Assembly: GCF_027531705.1 (NCBI RefSeq)
Contig: NZ_JAPZSP010000018.1
Location: 300,934 to 364,933 of the forward strand
Reading direction: 5' to 3'
Length of the DNA: 64,000 nt
From: Flavobacterium sp.
GTDB lineage: Bacteria > Bacteroidota > Bacteroidia > Flavobacteriales > Flavobacteriaceae
Below are positions 43,213 to 51,526 of this stretch, piece after piece. The position numbers were made by a program, and so were the translations under genes. Each line of letters begins with the position of its first letter. Position 1 is the first letter of the stretch. The notes under the pieces were generated by a model. It was not told the origin of the DNA and did not search any database. It worked only from the letters and a program-made list of their open reading frames with translations.

Positions 43213-43494
43213 TTAAGCATTATTTTTAATTGAAATAATCTCAAGTAAAATTTTTTGTAAATTGACAATCTCTTCCGATAGTTTTTTTACTTTAACCTTT
43301 TGATTAGAATTATAATCGGAAGAAATAGAAACCTTATCATTAAGATACAATTGTTTATGATTTAAAGTAGCCAAAAGTGTTTCTAATTTTTCCATACTGC
43401 TTTTGTGTTCTTCTTTCATTTTATAATTTTGAAACGAAAGAAATCCAACCATTAATAACAAAACAACTATAAAAAGTAAAAGTATATATTCCAT
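43213..43494 (-). CDS. Small membrane coiled-coil protein (cassette B)
   Basis: A 93-aa counterpart of the cassette A small protein. N-terminal membrane segment (residues 2-22, YILLLFIVVLLLMVGFLSF) and two charged helical stretches. It starts 25 bp before the kinase. ATG 43494 is chosen over 43506, which falls inside a hairpin and nearer the -7-like box. No known domain is recognised. Confidence 0.72.
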   Translation of the reverse strand: MEYILLLFIVVLLLMVGFLSFQNYKMKEEHKSSMEKLETLLATLNHKQLYLNDKVSISSDYNSNQKVKVKKLSEEIVNLQKILLEIISIKNNA

Positions 43495-43498
43495 AAAA

Positions 43499-43538
43499 AA
43501 AGTCATTAAATCAACAACAAAATTGACTTAATGACTTT
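43499..43538 (-). terminator. Terminator-like hairpin between the S74 gene and cassette B
   Basis: 11-bp perfect stem AAAGTCATTAA / TTAATGACTTT with an 18-nt loop and a U-run on the minus strand that ends at the cassette B ATG (43494). It overlaps the predicted -7-like box, so it may either end S74 transcripts or attenuate cassette B. Confidence 0.65.
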
Positions 43539-43566
43539 GATAAAACAATACGAAAAACTGCGTATT
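43518..43566 (-). promoter_or_regulatory. Operator B2 and -7-like box of cassette B
   Basis: The palindrome AATACGAAAAACTGCGTATT (43547-43566) touches the stop codon of the S74 gene. The minus-strand box CAATTTTG (43518-43525, one mismatch) starts 29 bp below it. The cassette ATG is 23 bp below the box, as in cassette A. Confidence 0.6.
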
Positions 43567-46500
43567 TTATTTGCTCAACAACTGTTTAATTTGTTTTAAT
43601 TCTTCCTCCATTTTAGATAACTTCTCATTTTGAGTATCTACTTGTTTTTGAAGTTCATCAATTTTAGCTTGTTGCTGCTGTACCACATAAATTGTTGGAG
43701 AAATCAATGCTTGATAGTTCATACCAATAATTCCGTTTGGATCAGTAGATTTAGTAACCATACTTGGAAACAAATCTCTAATTTCTTGTGCAATAAAACC
43801 ATATTGTAAACCTTCCATTTCTTTGGTTTGTTCTTTCATGAAATAAGTAACAGGTCTTATTTTCATAAAATTAGAGAATATAGAATTATCAATATTCTTA
43901 ATATCATTTTTAAGTCTAAAATCTGAACGAATAAGGTTAGCATTCATAAAAGTTGAACCTCCAACAATATCATAGGTACTTATTCCACCACCCCAACCAG
44001 CTGGCCAGTCATTAAATCTTGAAGTTCCATTATTTCCTGCAGGTATTATCGCTTGAGATGGATTATCATTACTACCACCTGTACCAGTTCCTGATCCTGT
44101 TGCTTTTAAACCTGTTAAATCTAATTTGGCTACTGGAGTTGTAGTACCAATCCCTACATTACCATTATAAATATTCATACGTTCTGCACCGCCTTGATAA
44201 AATGAAATATCATCATCAACATCATTATTAACACCTATCATTAATTTTGTATTCTCACCTGATTCAACATAATAACGAATAAAAGCTTCGTCTCCACCTC
44301 CACCACCTATATTTGTTGGAAAATAAACACCTGCGTCTTGTGAATTCCCAACTGCAGGTCGAATTGAGCCATTTTCAATTGTCAGCTTTTTTGTTGGATT
44401 TGTTGAACCAATACCAACGTTTCCATTACCTTGAATACGCATTAATTCATTAGAGGTAGTTGCACTAGAACCAGCATAAAAAATGTGGTTGTCTGAAGCA
44501 GTATTAACCTGATATCTTAATACATTATTATTAATCCCAAAACCATAAAATTGATGATCATTATTTGCTGCTTCCCATAAAACAATTTTTCTATTTGCAA
44601 TTGTATTTGCAAATTGCATCGGAGCATTTGGAGTTGTTATACCAATACCTACATTCCCTGTATTTGCTATAAACATTGAAGAAACACTTGAATTGTTTCT
44701 AATATTAAATCCGTTAGTTCCATAATTTAAATACATAATATCGTCACTCCATCTTGGCCAAAAGAAATTTTCATAAGTCCCTGAAGAATTTTTTGATTGA
44801 AAAGTTGAACCATTATCAACACCAAGAGGTAAATTTCCTGAAATAGTTAACTTATGAGGTGCTGTTGTAGTTCCGACACCAATATTTCCTGAACTTAAAA
44901 TACGCATTCTTTCAACATTACCTGTAATGAAAGGGACATCGAAACCATCAATAGTTCCAAATTTTTCAATAGCTCCATTAGTATTTCCATCTAATTTCCA
45001 ATCATTTGCAGAAACTGTCTTAATAGCTGTAGCTAAATCACCTATTGCTCCTTGAACATTTGTTGAAGAAACAGCAACTTGAGTTGTACTTGCTGCTATT
45101 GCATTACTATCAGTATTAGTTGCTGTTTGTTTTTGCCAAGTTGCTAAACCAGTTGCATCAGAAACTAAAACTCTATTTAATGCTGGCGTTCCAGCTCCAG
45201 CAAATAAAACTGAACCTGTTGTATGTAACTGAGCTGTAGGAGCTATTGTTCCAATTCCAGTAAATCCATTTTTTACAGTTACTCCTTTTTTTGTTCCTGA
45301 AAAATCCATATTTCCTATAAAAACAGATTCATCAGAAGCTCCTCCACTTGCATTATCACCAGCAATTATATTCAAAGTTGCTGTATCTCCTGCCGTTGGT
45401 TGCAAATACATAACTCCATAATCTGATGAAGCAGTATTATCATAATTTCCGAACCAAATTGCTGAATTGGTTGCATCTCCAAAAGTAAAAGGAATTCCAG
45501 TAGTATTAGCTCCATTTGTACCAGTACCAACTACAAATCCTCCAGCAATATTTAATTTCCCTAATGGATTAGCTGTTCCTATTCCAATACTTCCTCCACT
45601 TTTTATTCTCATTCTTTCAATATTGTTTGTAATGAAAGGCAAGTCAAAAGCATCAATTGTTCCAAAATTCTTAATAGCACCATTACTATTACCATCTAAT
45701 TTCCAATCATTAACTGATGAATTAGTTTTTATTGCTGTTGCTAAATCACTAATGGCACCTTGAACATTTGTTGAAGGAACAGCTACTTGAGTTGCACTTG
45801 CAGTAATTGCCGTATTATTTGTATTAGATGCTAATGGATTTTGCCATGTAGCTAAACCGGTGGCATCGGTAACTAATGATCTTCCTAGTGCTGGTGTTCC
45901 TGCTCCTGCAAATCTTACAGAACCTGTGGTATGAAGTTGGGCTGTTGGCAAATTTATTCCGATACCGATATTACCGTTATAAATATTCATTCGTTCAGCA
46001 CCGGCTTGAAAAAATGAAATATCGTCGTCAATGTCATTGTTTATTCCTATCGATAATTTTGTGTTTTCTCCAGATTCAACATAATAACGAATAAAAGCTT
46101 CATCTCCACCACCTCCTCCTATATTTGTAGGAAAAGAAATTCCTGAATCATCTGTATTACCTATTGCTGGACGAATTGAACCATTCTCAACTGTTAACTT
46201 TTTTGTTGGATTGGTTGTTCCAATTCCGATTCTATCATTAGCACCATCAACACTAAAAGTAGTTCCATCAACACTAAAACCATTTAATACCGTTGAATTA
46301 AAAGTTAATGTATTAGTTCCTTGTGTAACTATTCTATTTCCCGTTAAAGTTCCGTTTGAGTTATAAATAGTAGAATTTTGAGCAGTTCTAATAGCAGAAG
46401 CCAAATCACCTATTGCTCCTTGAACATTTGTCGATGGAACTGCTACTTGTGTTGCGCTTGCTGCAATTGCAGTACTTGTAGAATTTGACGCTAATGGATT

Positions 46501-47448
46501 TTGCCAAGTTGCCAAACCAGTTGCATCAGTTACCAAAGATCTTCCTAAAGTTGGAGTTCCAGCTCCTGCAAATAAAACAGAACCTGTGGTATGCAACTGT
46601 GCTGTAGGGGCAGTTGTTCCAATTCCTGCAAATCCATTTTTAATGGTCATTCCTTTTTTTGTTCCTGAGGTAAATTCTACATTACCAATAAAAACTGATT
46701 CGTCAGAAGCAGCTCCTGATGCATTATCTCCTGTAAGAATATTTAGTGTAGATGTATCACCTGTTCCTTGTAAATACATAACACCATAATCTGAAGCGGC
46801 AGTATTATCATAGTTTCCAAACCAAATTGCAGAATTTGTAGTATTACCATAACTAAAAGGAACACCAGTAGTATTACCTCCACCAGTACCAGAACCAATA
46901 ACCAATCCCCCTGAAACATTTAATTTTCCCAAAGGAGTAGCTGTGCCAACACCTACATTACCACTATTCAAAATAGTGTTTCCAGTTCCTGTAAATGTTA
47001 AACTACTTGCTCCTTGAGTAACCGTTCTGTTACCAGATAACGTTCCGTTGGAATTATAAATATTATTGGCTGCTCCTGTTCCTCCTGCCGTTGTTTTCCA
47101 TACTCCATTAGTGTATACAAACTCGATTGCCTGACTATTAGGTATCGTCATTCCTGCAAAAGTGGCTCCAAAGCCTCCAGTTGTATTATTAGAGATTATT
47201 AATCTACAACCATTAACCGTTGGGGTAAATGATGTAACAGCAATTGTAGCAGTTGCAGATCCAGTAATATTAGCCAAAGAAGTTTCTGTTGCAATAGTAA
47301 CAGCATTTGAAGCTACAGCAAAGCTAATTTCTCTATTAGTTATTGCACCATTTACATCGAGAGTTGTCCTTGGATCTGTTGTTCCTATACCTACTTGAGC
47401 AATTGAAAACAAAGGAATTAAACTAAAAAATAAAATAATTTTTTTCAT
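43567..47448 (-). CDS. Large secreted adhesin-like protein with peptidase S74 chaperone domain
   Basis: A 1293-aa secreted protein. Signal MKKIILFFSLIPLFSIAQ, then many short GNVGIGTTxPxAKL-type repeats and three long near-identical blocks (TGSVxFAGAGTPxL...DATGLATWQ, at about 45117-45260, 45831-45960 and 46491-46620). The C-terminal 119 residues are an intramolecular chaperone of the endosialidase (S74) type: SDFRLKNDI with Ser1175 and Lys1180 as the self-cleavage dyad, then FIAQEI, then a terminal coiled coil. Such domains drive trimerisation of fibres. No T9SS sorting domain and no phage genes are nearby. A cell-surface fibre is inferred. Confidence 0.88.
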   Translation of the reverse strand: MKKIILFFSLIPLFSIAQVGIGTTDPRTTLDVNGAITNREISFAVASNAVTIATETSLANITGSATATIAVTSFTPTVNGCRLIISNNTTGGFGATFAGMTIPNSQAIEFVYTNGVWKTTAGGTGAANNIYNSNGTLSGNRTVTQGASSLTFTGTGNTILNSGNVGVGTATPLGKLNVSGGLVIGSGTGGGNTTGVPFSYGNTTNSAIWFGNYDNTAASDYGVMYLQGTGDTSTLNILTGDNASGAASDESVFIGNVEFTSGTKKGMTIKNGFAGIGTTAPTAQLHTTGSVLFAGAGTPTLGRSLVTDATGLATWQNPLASNSTSTAIAASATQVAVPSTNVQGAIGDLASAIRTAQNSTIYNSNGTLTGNRIVTQGTNTLTFNSTVLNGFSVDGTTFSVDGANDRIGIGTTNPTKKLTVENGSIRPAIGNTDDSGISFPTNIGGGGGDEAFIRYYVESGENTKLSIGINNDIDDDISFFQAGAERMNIYNGNIGIGINLPTAQLHTTGSVRFAGAGTPALGRSLVTDATGLATWQNPLASNTNNTAITASATQVAVPSTNVQGAISDLATAIKTNSSVNDWKLDGNSNGAIKNFGTIDAFDLPFITNNIERMRIKSGGSIGIGTANPLGKLNIAGGFVVGTGTNGANTTGIPFTFGDATNSAIWFGNYDNTASSDYGVMYLQPTAGDTATLNIIAGDNASGGASDESVFIGNMDFSGTKKGVTVKNGFTGIGTIAPTAQLHTTGSVLFAGAGTPALNRVLVSDATGLATWQKQTATNTDSNAIAASTTQVAVSSTNVQGAIGDLATAIKTVSANDWKLDGNTNGAIEKFGTIDGFDVPFITGNVERMRILSSGNIGVGTTTAPHKLTISGNLPLGVDNGSTFQSKNSSGTYENFFWPRWSDDIMYLNYGTNGFNIRNNSSVSSMFIANTGNVGIGITTPNAPMQFANTIANRKIVLWEAANNDHQFYGFGINNNVLRYQVNTASDNHIFYAGSSATTSNELMRIQGNGNVGIGSTNPTKKLTIENGSIRPAVGNSQDAGVYFPTNIGGGGGDEAFIRYYVESGENTKLMIGVNNDVDDDISFYQGGAERMNIYNGNVGIGTTTPVAKLDLTGLKATGSGTGTGGSNDNPSQAIIPAGNNGTSRFNDWPAGWGGGISTYDIVGGSTFMNANLIRSDFRLKNDIKNIDNSIFSNFMKIRPVTYFMKEQTKEMEGLQYGFIAQEIRDLFPSMVTKSTDPNGIIGMNYQALISPTIYVVQQQQAKIDELQKQVDTQNEKLSKMEEELKQIKQLLSK

Positions 47449-47527
47449 GTGTTAAATTTGGGATTTAGCATTAAAAATTTAAAAAAACACTTACTAATTT
47501 AGAAAGCGAAATTTGGCGCGAAATTAC

Positions 47528-47560
47528 AAAAAAAATCGGCTAAAAACACTCTAACCGATT
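47528..47560 (-). terminator. Terminator after the DUF4230 gene
   Basis: Minus-strand hairpin with AATCGG and CCGATT arms, extended by TTA/TAG, followed by a run of U. It separates the GSCFA-DUF4230 pair from the S74 gene. Confidence 0.75.
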
Positions 47561-47614
47561 AAACACAATGCTTTTATAAAAAATTTAATATACCCTTAAC
47601 ATTTCAAAAAAGTA

Positions 47615-48280
47615 TTATTCAGCAAATCTTTGTTGCAATTCTGAATTAGAATTCACCACTTGACCATCATACTTCAAAGTCCAACCCATTGAATTAGTCA
47701 AGATTAGAATTTTTGACAATTCGCTTACCAATCTATTTTTGGCATTTGATTTTAAGGTTGATTTTTCGATTTTTTTAGTCAAATTTTCTTTAGCCAACTT
47801 GTTTATCTTATTATAATCATCACCCGTAAACTCATTAAATGTTGATGATTCAGTATCATAATATTTAATGTCTGGGCTAATTTTTATTTCTTCTTCGGGA
47901 ATATTTGTAATTGTAACTGTCTTGGTTTTTGTATCAATATCGTATTTCACTTTACTCAAATCAAAGCCAACTGTCACGTCTGCATTGATAACAACCAACG
48001 CTTTTTTATCAAAAGTTAATCCAGGAATATAGGTTTTTTTGCTGTCTTTATAATTTAAAACTTCAGCAAAATGTCCTTCGGTAACAACCAATTTTCCAAC
48101 ATTTTTTATTTGTTGTTGAATCAAATTAGTGTCGTATTCTATAGTCGTTTCGTTATTGGATGAAGTGAAAAATTTGTATCCAAAGAAAAGTACTAATCCA
48201 ACTAAAATAAGCATTGCCCATTTTCTAAATTCTGATAAAGCGCCGAAGAAGCCAACTTTTGGTGTAGTTTGTTGTGTCAT
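47615..48280 (-). CDS. DUF4230 domain-containing membrane protein
   Basis: A 221-aa protein. One membrane segment near residues 20-40 (WAMLILVGLVLFFGYKFF), then the DUF4230 domain: LVVTEGHFAEVLNYKD, ALVVINADVTVGFDLSKV, TVTITNIPEEEI. The function of the family is unknown. It follows the GSCFA gene by 1 bp and is probably co-transcribed with it. Confidence 0.85.
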   Translation of the reverse strand: MTQQTTPKVGFFGALSEFRKWAMLILVGLVLFFGYKFFTSSNNETTIEYDTNLIQQQIKNVGKLVVTEGHFAEVLNYKDSKKTYIPGLTFDKKALVVINADVTVGFDLSKVKYDIDTKTKTVTITNIPEEEIKISPDIKYYDTESSTFNEFTGDDYNKINKLAKENLTKKIEKSTLKSNAKNRLVSELSKILILTNSMGWTLKYDGQVVNSNSELQQRFAE

Positions 48281-48281
48281 T

Positions 48282-49229
48282 TTAAAATTGAATTTGCGGA
48301 TATTTTGAGGCTAAAGTATTAATTTTTTGGTTCAAATTTTTCAAAAATTTTTGATGACTATCCGAAGTAACATTAAATGGTTTATGATGCAATGCTTTTT
48401 GAATATCACAAACTTGTTGCATGGTGGCAAATTCTTTTTCATCAACATAATTTTCAAAGAATTTCATCCATATATAATCAATCGCTGTTTGGCTTGGATG
48501 CAACATATCATCAGCATAAAAACGATAATCACGCAATTCGTCCATTAGGATTTCGTAACTTGGAAAATAGCTAGAAGTTGGAAGCTGAAAGTTGGAAGAA
48601 TGCAAAGCGGTAATTAGATGTGCTTTACTTCTTTGATTTTCTACAAAACCATCTTTTATATGACGAACTGGTGAAATGGTAAAAATAAAATTGCAATTCG
48701 GATTTATTTTTTTGACTAAATCAATGGTATTTTGAATTGATTTTTCAATAGTTTCGACCGATAATATTTCTTTATCAAATTGATTTTGTGCTACTTTATG
48801 ACAATTGGCTACGATTTCATTTGAAACTTTATTTCTATAAATCCAAGAAGTTCCATAAGTCAAAATTAAATGGGTTGCTTCTTGAATTTGACTTCTAAAG
48901 CTATGTAAAACCTTATTCAAATTGGCAAGCAATAATTCTGAAGAACTAGTGCTCAAATCGGAATGAACTTCAAAACAATGCCAACTTTCGTTATGAAAAA
49001 AAATGTCGCTTTCAGTAAACTCGATTTTGTTTATAACACGATAAATCAATTTTTCAATAGAAACAGGATTAAAAATTATTCCAAAAGGATTTACTACATT
49101 TTTAAATTTAAAATAATCGAACTTCTGTCCCATATTTTCAGCAAAACAAGAACCTAATGATAGAATTTTAGAATTATAATCAATAGGATTTTGATATTTT
49201 AAAATTGGTATTTTGGTTGTAAAATTCAT
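48282..49229 (-). CDS. GSCFA domain protein
   Basis: A 315-aa protein named for its N-terminal LSLGSCFAENMG motif; it also has NPFGIIFNP and the conserved DDMLHPSQTAIDYIW segment, consistent with a GDSL/SGNH-type hydrolase fold. The substrate is unknown. The stretch HSSNFQLPTSSYFPS is encoded by a repeat of intergenic type (about 48565-48603), suggesting an in-frame insertion. Divergent from the ABC exporter gene. Confidence 0.88.
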   Translation of the reverse strand: MNFTTKIPILKYQNPIDYNSKILSLGSCFAENMGQKFDYFKFKNVVNPFGIIFNPVSIEKLIYRVINKIEFTESDIFFHNESWHCFEVHSDLSTSSSELLLANLNKVLHSFRSQIQEATHLILTYGTSWIYRNKVSNEIVANCHKVAQNQFDKEILSVETIEKSIQNTIDLVKKINPNCNFIFTISPVRHIKDGFVENQRSKAHLITALHSSNFQLPTSSYFPSYEILMDELRDYRFYADDMLHPSQTAIDYIWMKFFENYVDEKEFATMQQVCDIQKALHHKPFNVTSDSHQKFLKNLNQKINTLASKYPQIQF

Positions 49230-49244
49230 TAATATTTGTTTTTA

Positions 49245-49252
49245 CAAAATTA
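49245..49252 (-). promoter_or_regulatory. -7 box of the GSCFA gene
   Basis: Minus-strand TAATTTTG, a full TAnnTTTG match, 15 bp before the GSCFA ATG. It is one of a divergent pair with the box at 49305-49312. Confidence 0.5.
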
Positions 49253-49304
49253 CTGTTTTTTCGTTAAAAAAATTTACAACTAACAGCATTGTGAATCTAA
49301 TCAT

Positions 49305-49312
49305 TACTTTTG
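49305..49312 (+). promoter_or_regulatory. -7 box of the ABC exporter gene
   Basis: TACTTTTG matches TAnnTTTG, 24 bp before the exporter ATG at 49337. A TTG at 49289 lies at a shorter than usual spacing (13 bp). Confidence 0.5.
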
Positions 49313-49336
49313 CATCTTTAAAAAACAAAATCTAAC

Positions 49337-51082
49337 ATGAAACTATTATATAATTACATTATCAAACACAAATTACTTTTGTTTTTTGCGCTACTTATGG
49401 CGGCAATCAACATCTGTTTTAGTTTATCGGATTCGATAATCACTGGTAAATTAATGCAAGATTGCGGTGTTGGAATAGCAAAATACAAAGGCAACGAAAT
49501 CGGCTTTATCAAGTCAGTTGCTTTTTGGTTGGGGCTTTCGCTTGGAGCCGCTATGATTTCGAGAATTACTAAAAATTTTCAGGATTATTTTACCAATATT
49601 GTAATTCAACGAACAGGTGCTCAAATGTACACTGACGGAATAAAAAAATCACTTGATTTACCTTTCGAAGAATTTGAAGACCAACGAAGTGGTGAAACTT
49701 TGAGTAAACTAACCAAAGTGCGTTCAGATTCTGAAAAGTTAATTACACTTTCTATTTCGTTGATTTTTCAAACTGTGATTGGTTTTATTTTTGTGATTGT
49801 TTACGTTTCTCGAATAGATTATAGAATTTCATTAATTTTTCTAGTTACAGCTCCAATTATTGCTTTGATTAGTTCGTATTTGGGTAAAAAAATAAAAGTT
49901 GTTTCTCGAAAAATTGTTAATCAAACCAATTCCTTGGCAGGTTCAACTACCGAAAGTTTACGAAATATAGAATTGGTGAAAAGTTTAGGATTGACGTATC
50001 AAGAAGAAAAACGTTTGAACTTGAATACTTTTAAAATTCTACAACTCGAATTGCAAAAGATTCGTTTTATCAGAAGTTTGAGTTTTATTCAAGGTACAAC
50101 TGTTCATTTCTTGAGAACTTGTGTAGTTTTTACGCTGTATTATTTCCTTTTTGGAGGCAAAATAATTGTGGGTGATTTGCTAACAATGGTTTTCTTCACT
50201 TTCTTCATTTTTGGCCCATTACAAGAATTAGGTAACTTTATTATTGCTGTGAACGAAACGAAAGTTTCAATGGAAAATTTCAAGAATTTGTTGAATGCTC
50301 CAAAAGAATTTCGTCCAAAAAATCCGGAGCATGTAGGTGCCATTCATTCGTTGTTGTTTTCTAATGTAAGTTTTCAACATAAATCTGCAAATTATAAAGC
50401 TGTAGATAACATCAATTTCGAAATCAAACAAGGTGAAACTGTAGCTTTTGTTGGTCCATCTGGTGCTGGTAAAACAACTTTAGTGAAATTGCTAGTTGGA
50501 TTATATCCGCCAGAAGAAGGAAAAGTTCTTTATAATGGTATTGATTCTACAAAAATTGATTTATTAGAATTGAGAAAACAATTAGGATTTGTAACTCAGG
50601 ATGCACAATTATTTTCGGGAACCATTAGAGAAAATTTGCTGTTCGTGAAACCATCAGCAACCGATAAAGAACTTAACGAAGTATTAAAAAAAGCTAGTTG
50701 TGAAAATTTACTAAAACGTGCCGAAGACGGATTAAACTCAACCATTGGCGAAGGCGGAATGAAAATATCAGGTGGCGAAAAACAACGATTATCGATTGCA
50801 AGAGCGATATTGAGAAATCCAAATTTATTGATATTTGACGAAGCAACTTCAGCTTTAGATTCGATTACAGAAGAAGAAATCAACGCCACAATTCGTACTA
50901 TTTCTGATTCCAATAGAATTACGGTTCTAATTGCGCATAGACTTTCAACTATTATGCATGCTGATAAAATATTCGTGCTTGAACAAGGAAAAATAGTCGA
51001 ACAAGGAAAACACAACGATTTATTACAAGAAAAAGGTTTGTATTATGCGATGTGGAGACAGCAGATTGGTGAACGAAAATAA
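49337..51082 (+). CDS. ABC exporter, fused permease and ATPase
   Basis: A 581-aa half-transporter of the type I exporter class that would work as a homodimer. Residues 1-325 hold six membrane helices. The ATPase has Walker A GPSGAGKTT, Q-loop FVTQDAQLF, signature ISGGEKQRLSIARA, Walker B NLLIFDEATSALD and H-loop IAHRLST. The substrate (lipid, peptide or drug) cannot be told from sequence. A RidA gene follows 8 bp later. Confidence 0.92.
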   Translation: MKLLYNYIIKHKLLLFFALLMAAINICFSLSDSIITGKLMQDCGVGIAKYKGNEIGFIKSVAFWLGLSLGAAMISRITKNFQDYFTNIVIQRTGAQMYTDGIKKSLDLPFEEFEDQRSGETLSKLTKVRSDSEKLITLSISLIFQTVIGFIFVIVYVSRIDYRISLIFLVTAPIIALISSYLGKKIKVVSRKIVNQTNSLAGSTTESLRNIELVKSLGLTYQEEKRLNLNTFKILQLELQKIRFIRSLSFIQGTTVHFLRTCVVFTLYYFLFGGKIIVGDLLTMVFFTFFIFGPLQELGNFIIAVNETKVSMENFKNLLNAPKEFRPKNPEHVGAIHSLLFSNVSFQHKSANYKAVDNINFEIKQGETVAFVGPSGAGKTTLVKLLVGLYPPEEGKVLYNGIDSTKIDLLELRKQLGFVTQDAQLFSGTIRENLLFVKPSATDKELNEVLKKASCENLLKRAEDGLNSTIGEGGMKISGGEKQRLSIARAILRNPNLLIFDEATSALDSITEEEINATIRTISDSNRITVLIAHRLSTIMHADKIFVLEQGKIVEQGKHNDLLQEKGLYYAMWRQQIGERK

Positions 51083-51090
51083 ATTTAAAT

Positions 51091-51465
51091 ATGTTTAAAA
51101 AAGAATATTTACATCCAAACGAAGGTTTTACGCAAGTTGTTGTTATAGAAACTGAAACGACTAAAACATTACATATTTCGGGTCAAATTGGAGAAGGAAA
51201 CGATTTAGAATCGCAAACAATTGCGACGTTTAAAAATCTAGAAACACTTTTAAACGAATGCAATTCTAGTTTTGAAGATGTAGTAAAAATGAATACATAT
51301 ATCGTAAATTTTAATCCGGAAATAGATTTACCGATTTTCAGAAAAGTCCGAAAAGCATTTTTAGGTACTAAAAATTATCCAGTCAGTACTTTAGTTGGTG
51401 TTACTGTTTTAGGAAACAGAAATTGGTTAATTGAAATTGATGCTATAGCAATTATTGAAAAATAA
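51091..51465 (+). CDS. RidA family protein
   Basis: A 124-aa trimeric-type RidA/YjgF protein; the family deaminates reactive enamine and imine intermediates. Conserved segments: TLHISGQIGEG, ATFKNLETLLNECNSSFEDVVKMNTYIVNF and STLVGVTVLG. The usual C-terminal catalytic Arg of archetypal RidA is not obvious (NRNWLIEIDAIA), so it may belong to another RidA subgroup. It shares an operon with the exporter. Confidence 0.88.
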   Translation: MFKKEYLHPNEGFTQVVVIETETTKTLHISGQIGEGNDLESQTIATFKNLETLLNECNSSFEDVVKMNTYIVNFNPEIDLPIFRKVRKAFLGTKNYPVSTLVGVTVLGNRNWLIEIDAIAIIEK

Positions 51466-51472
51466 CAGCATA

Positions 51473-51510
51473 AAAAAGCCTTTCACTCAACAAGAATGAA
51501 AGGCTTTTTA
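51473..51510. terminator. Bidirectional terminator between ridA-like gene and alaS
   Basis: 13-bp stem AAAAAGCCTTTCA / TGAAAGGCTTTTT, 11-nt loop, A- and T-runs on both sides. Confidence 0.92.
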
Positions 51511-51526
51511 ATTTATATAAAGAAAA

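Noticed and set aside
43547..43566. AATACG...CGTATT hairpin as the S74 terminator
   Set aside because: It lacks a proper U-tract and has a close match at 40586-40605, plus constant spacing to -7-like boxes, so an operator explains it better. The neighbouring hairpin at 43499-43538 is the better terminator.
43567..47448. S74 protein as a prophage tail fibre
   Set aside because: No other phage genes are nearby, a signal peptide is present, and the neighbours are signalling and surface genes.
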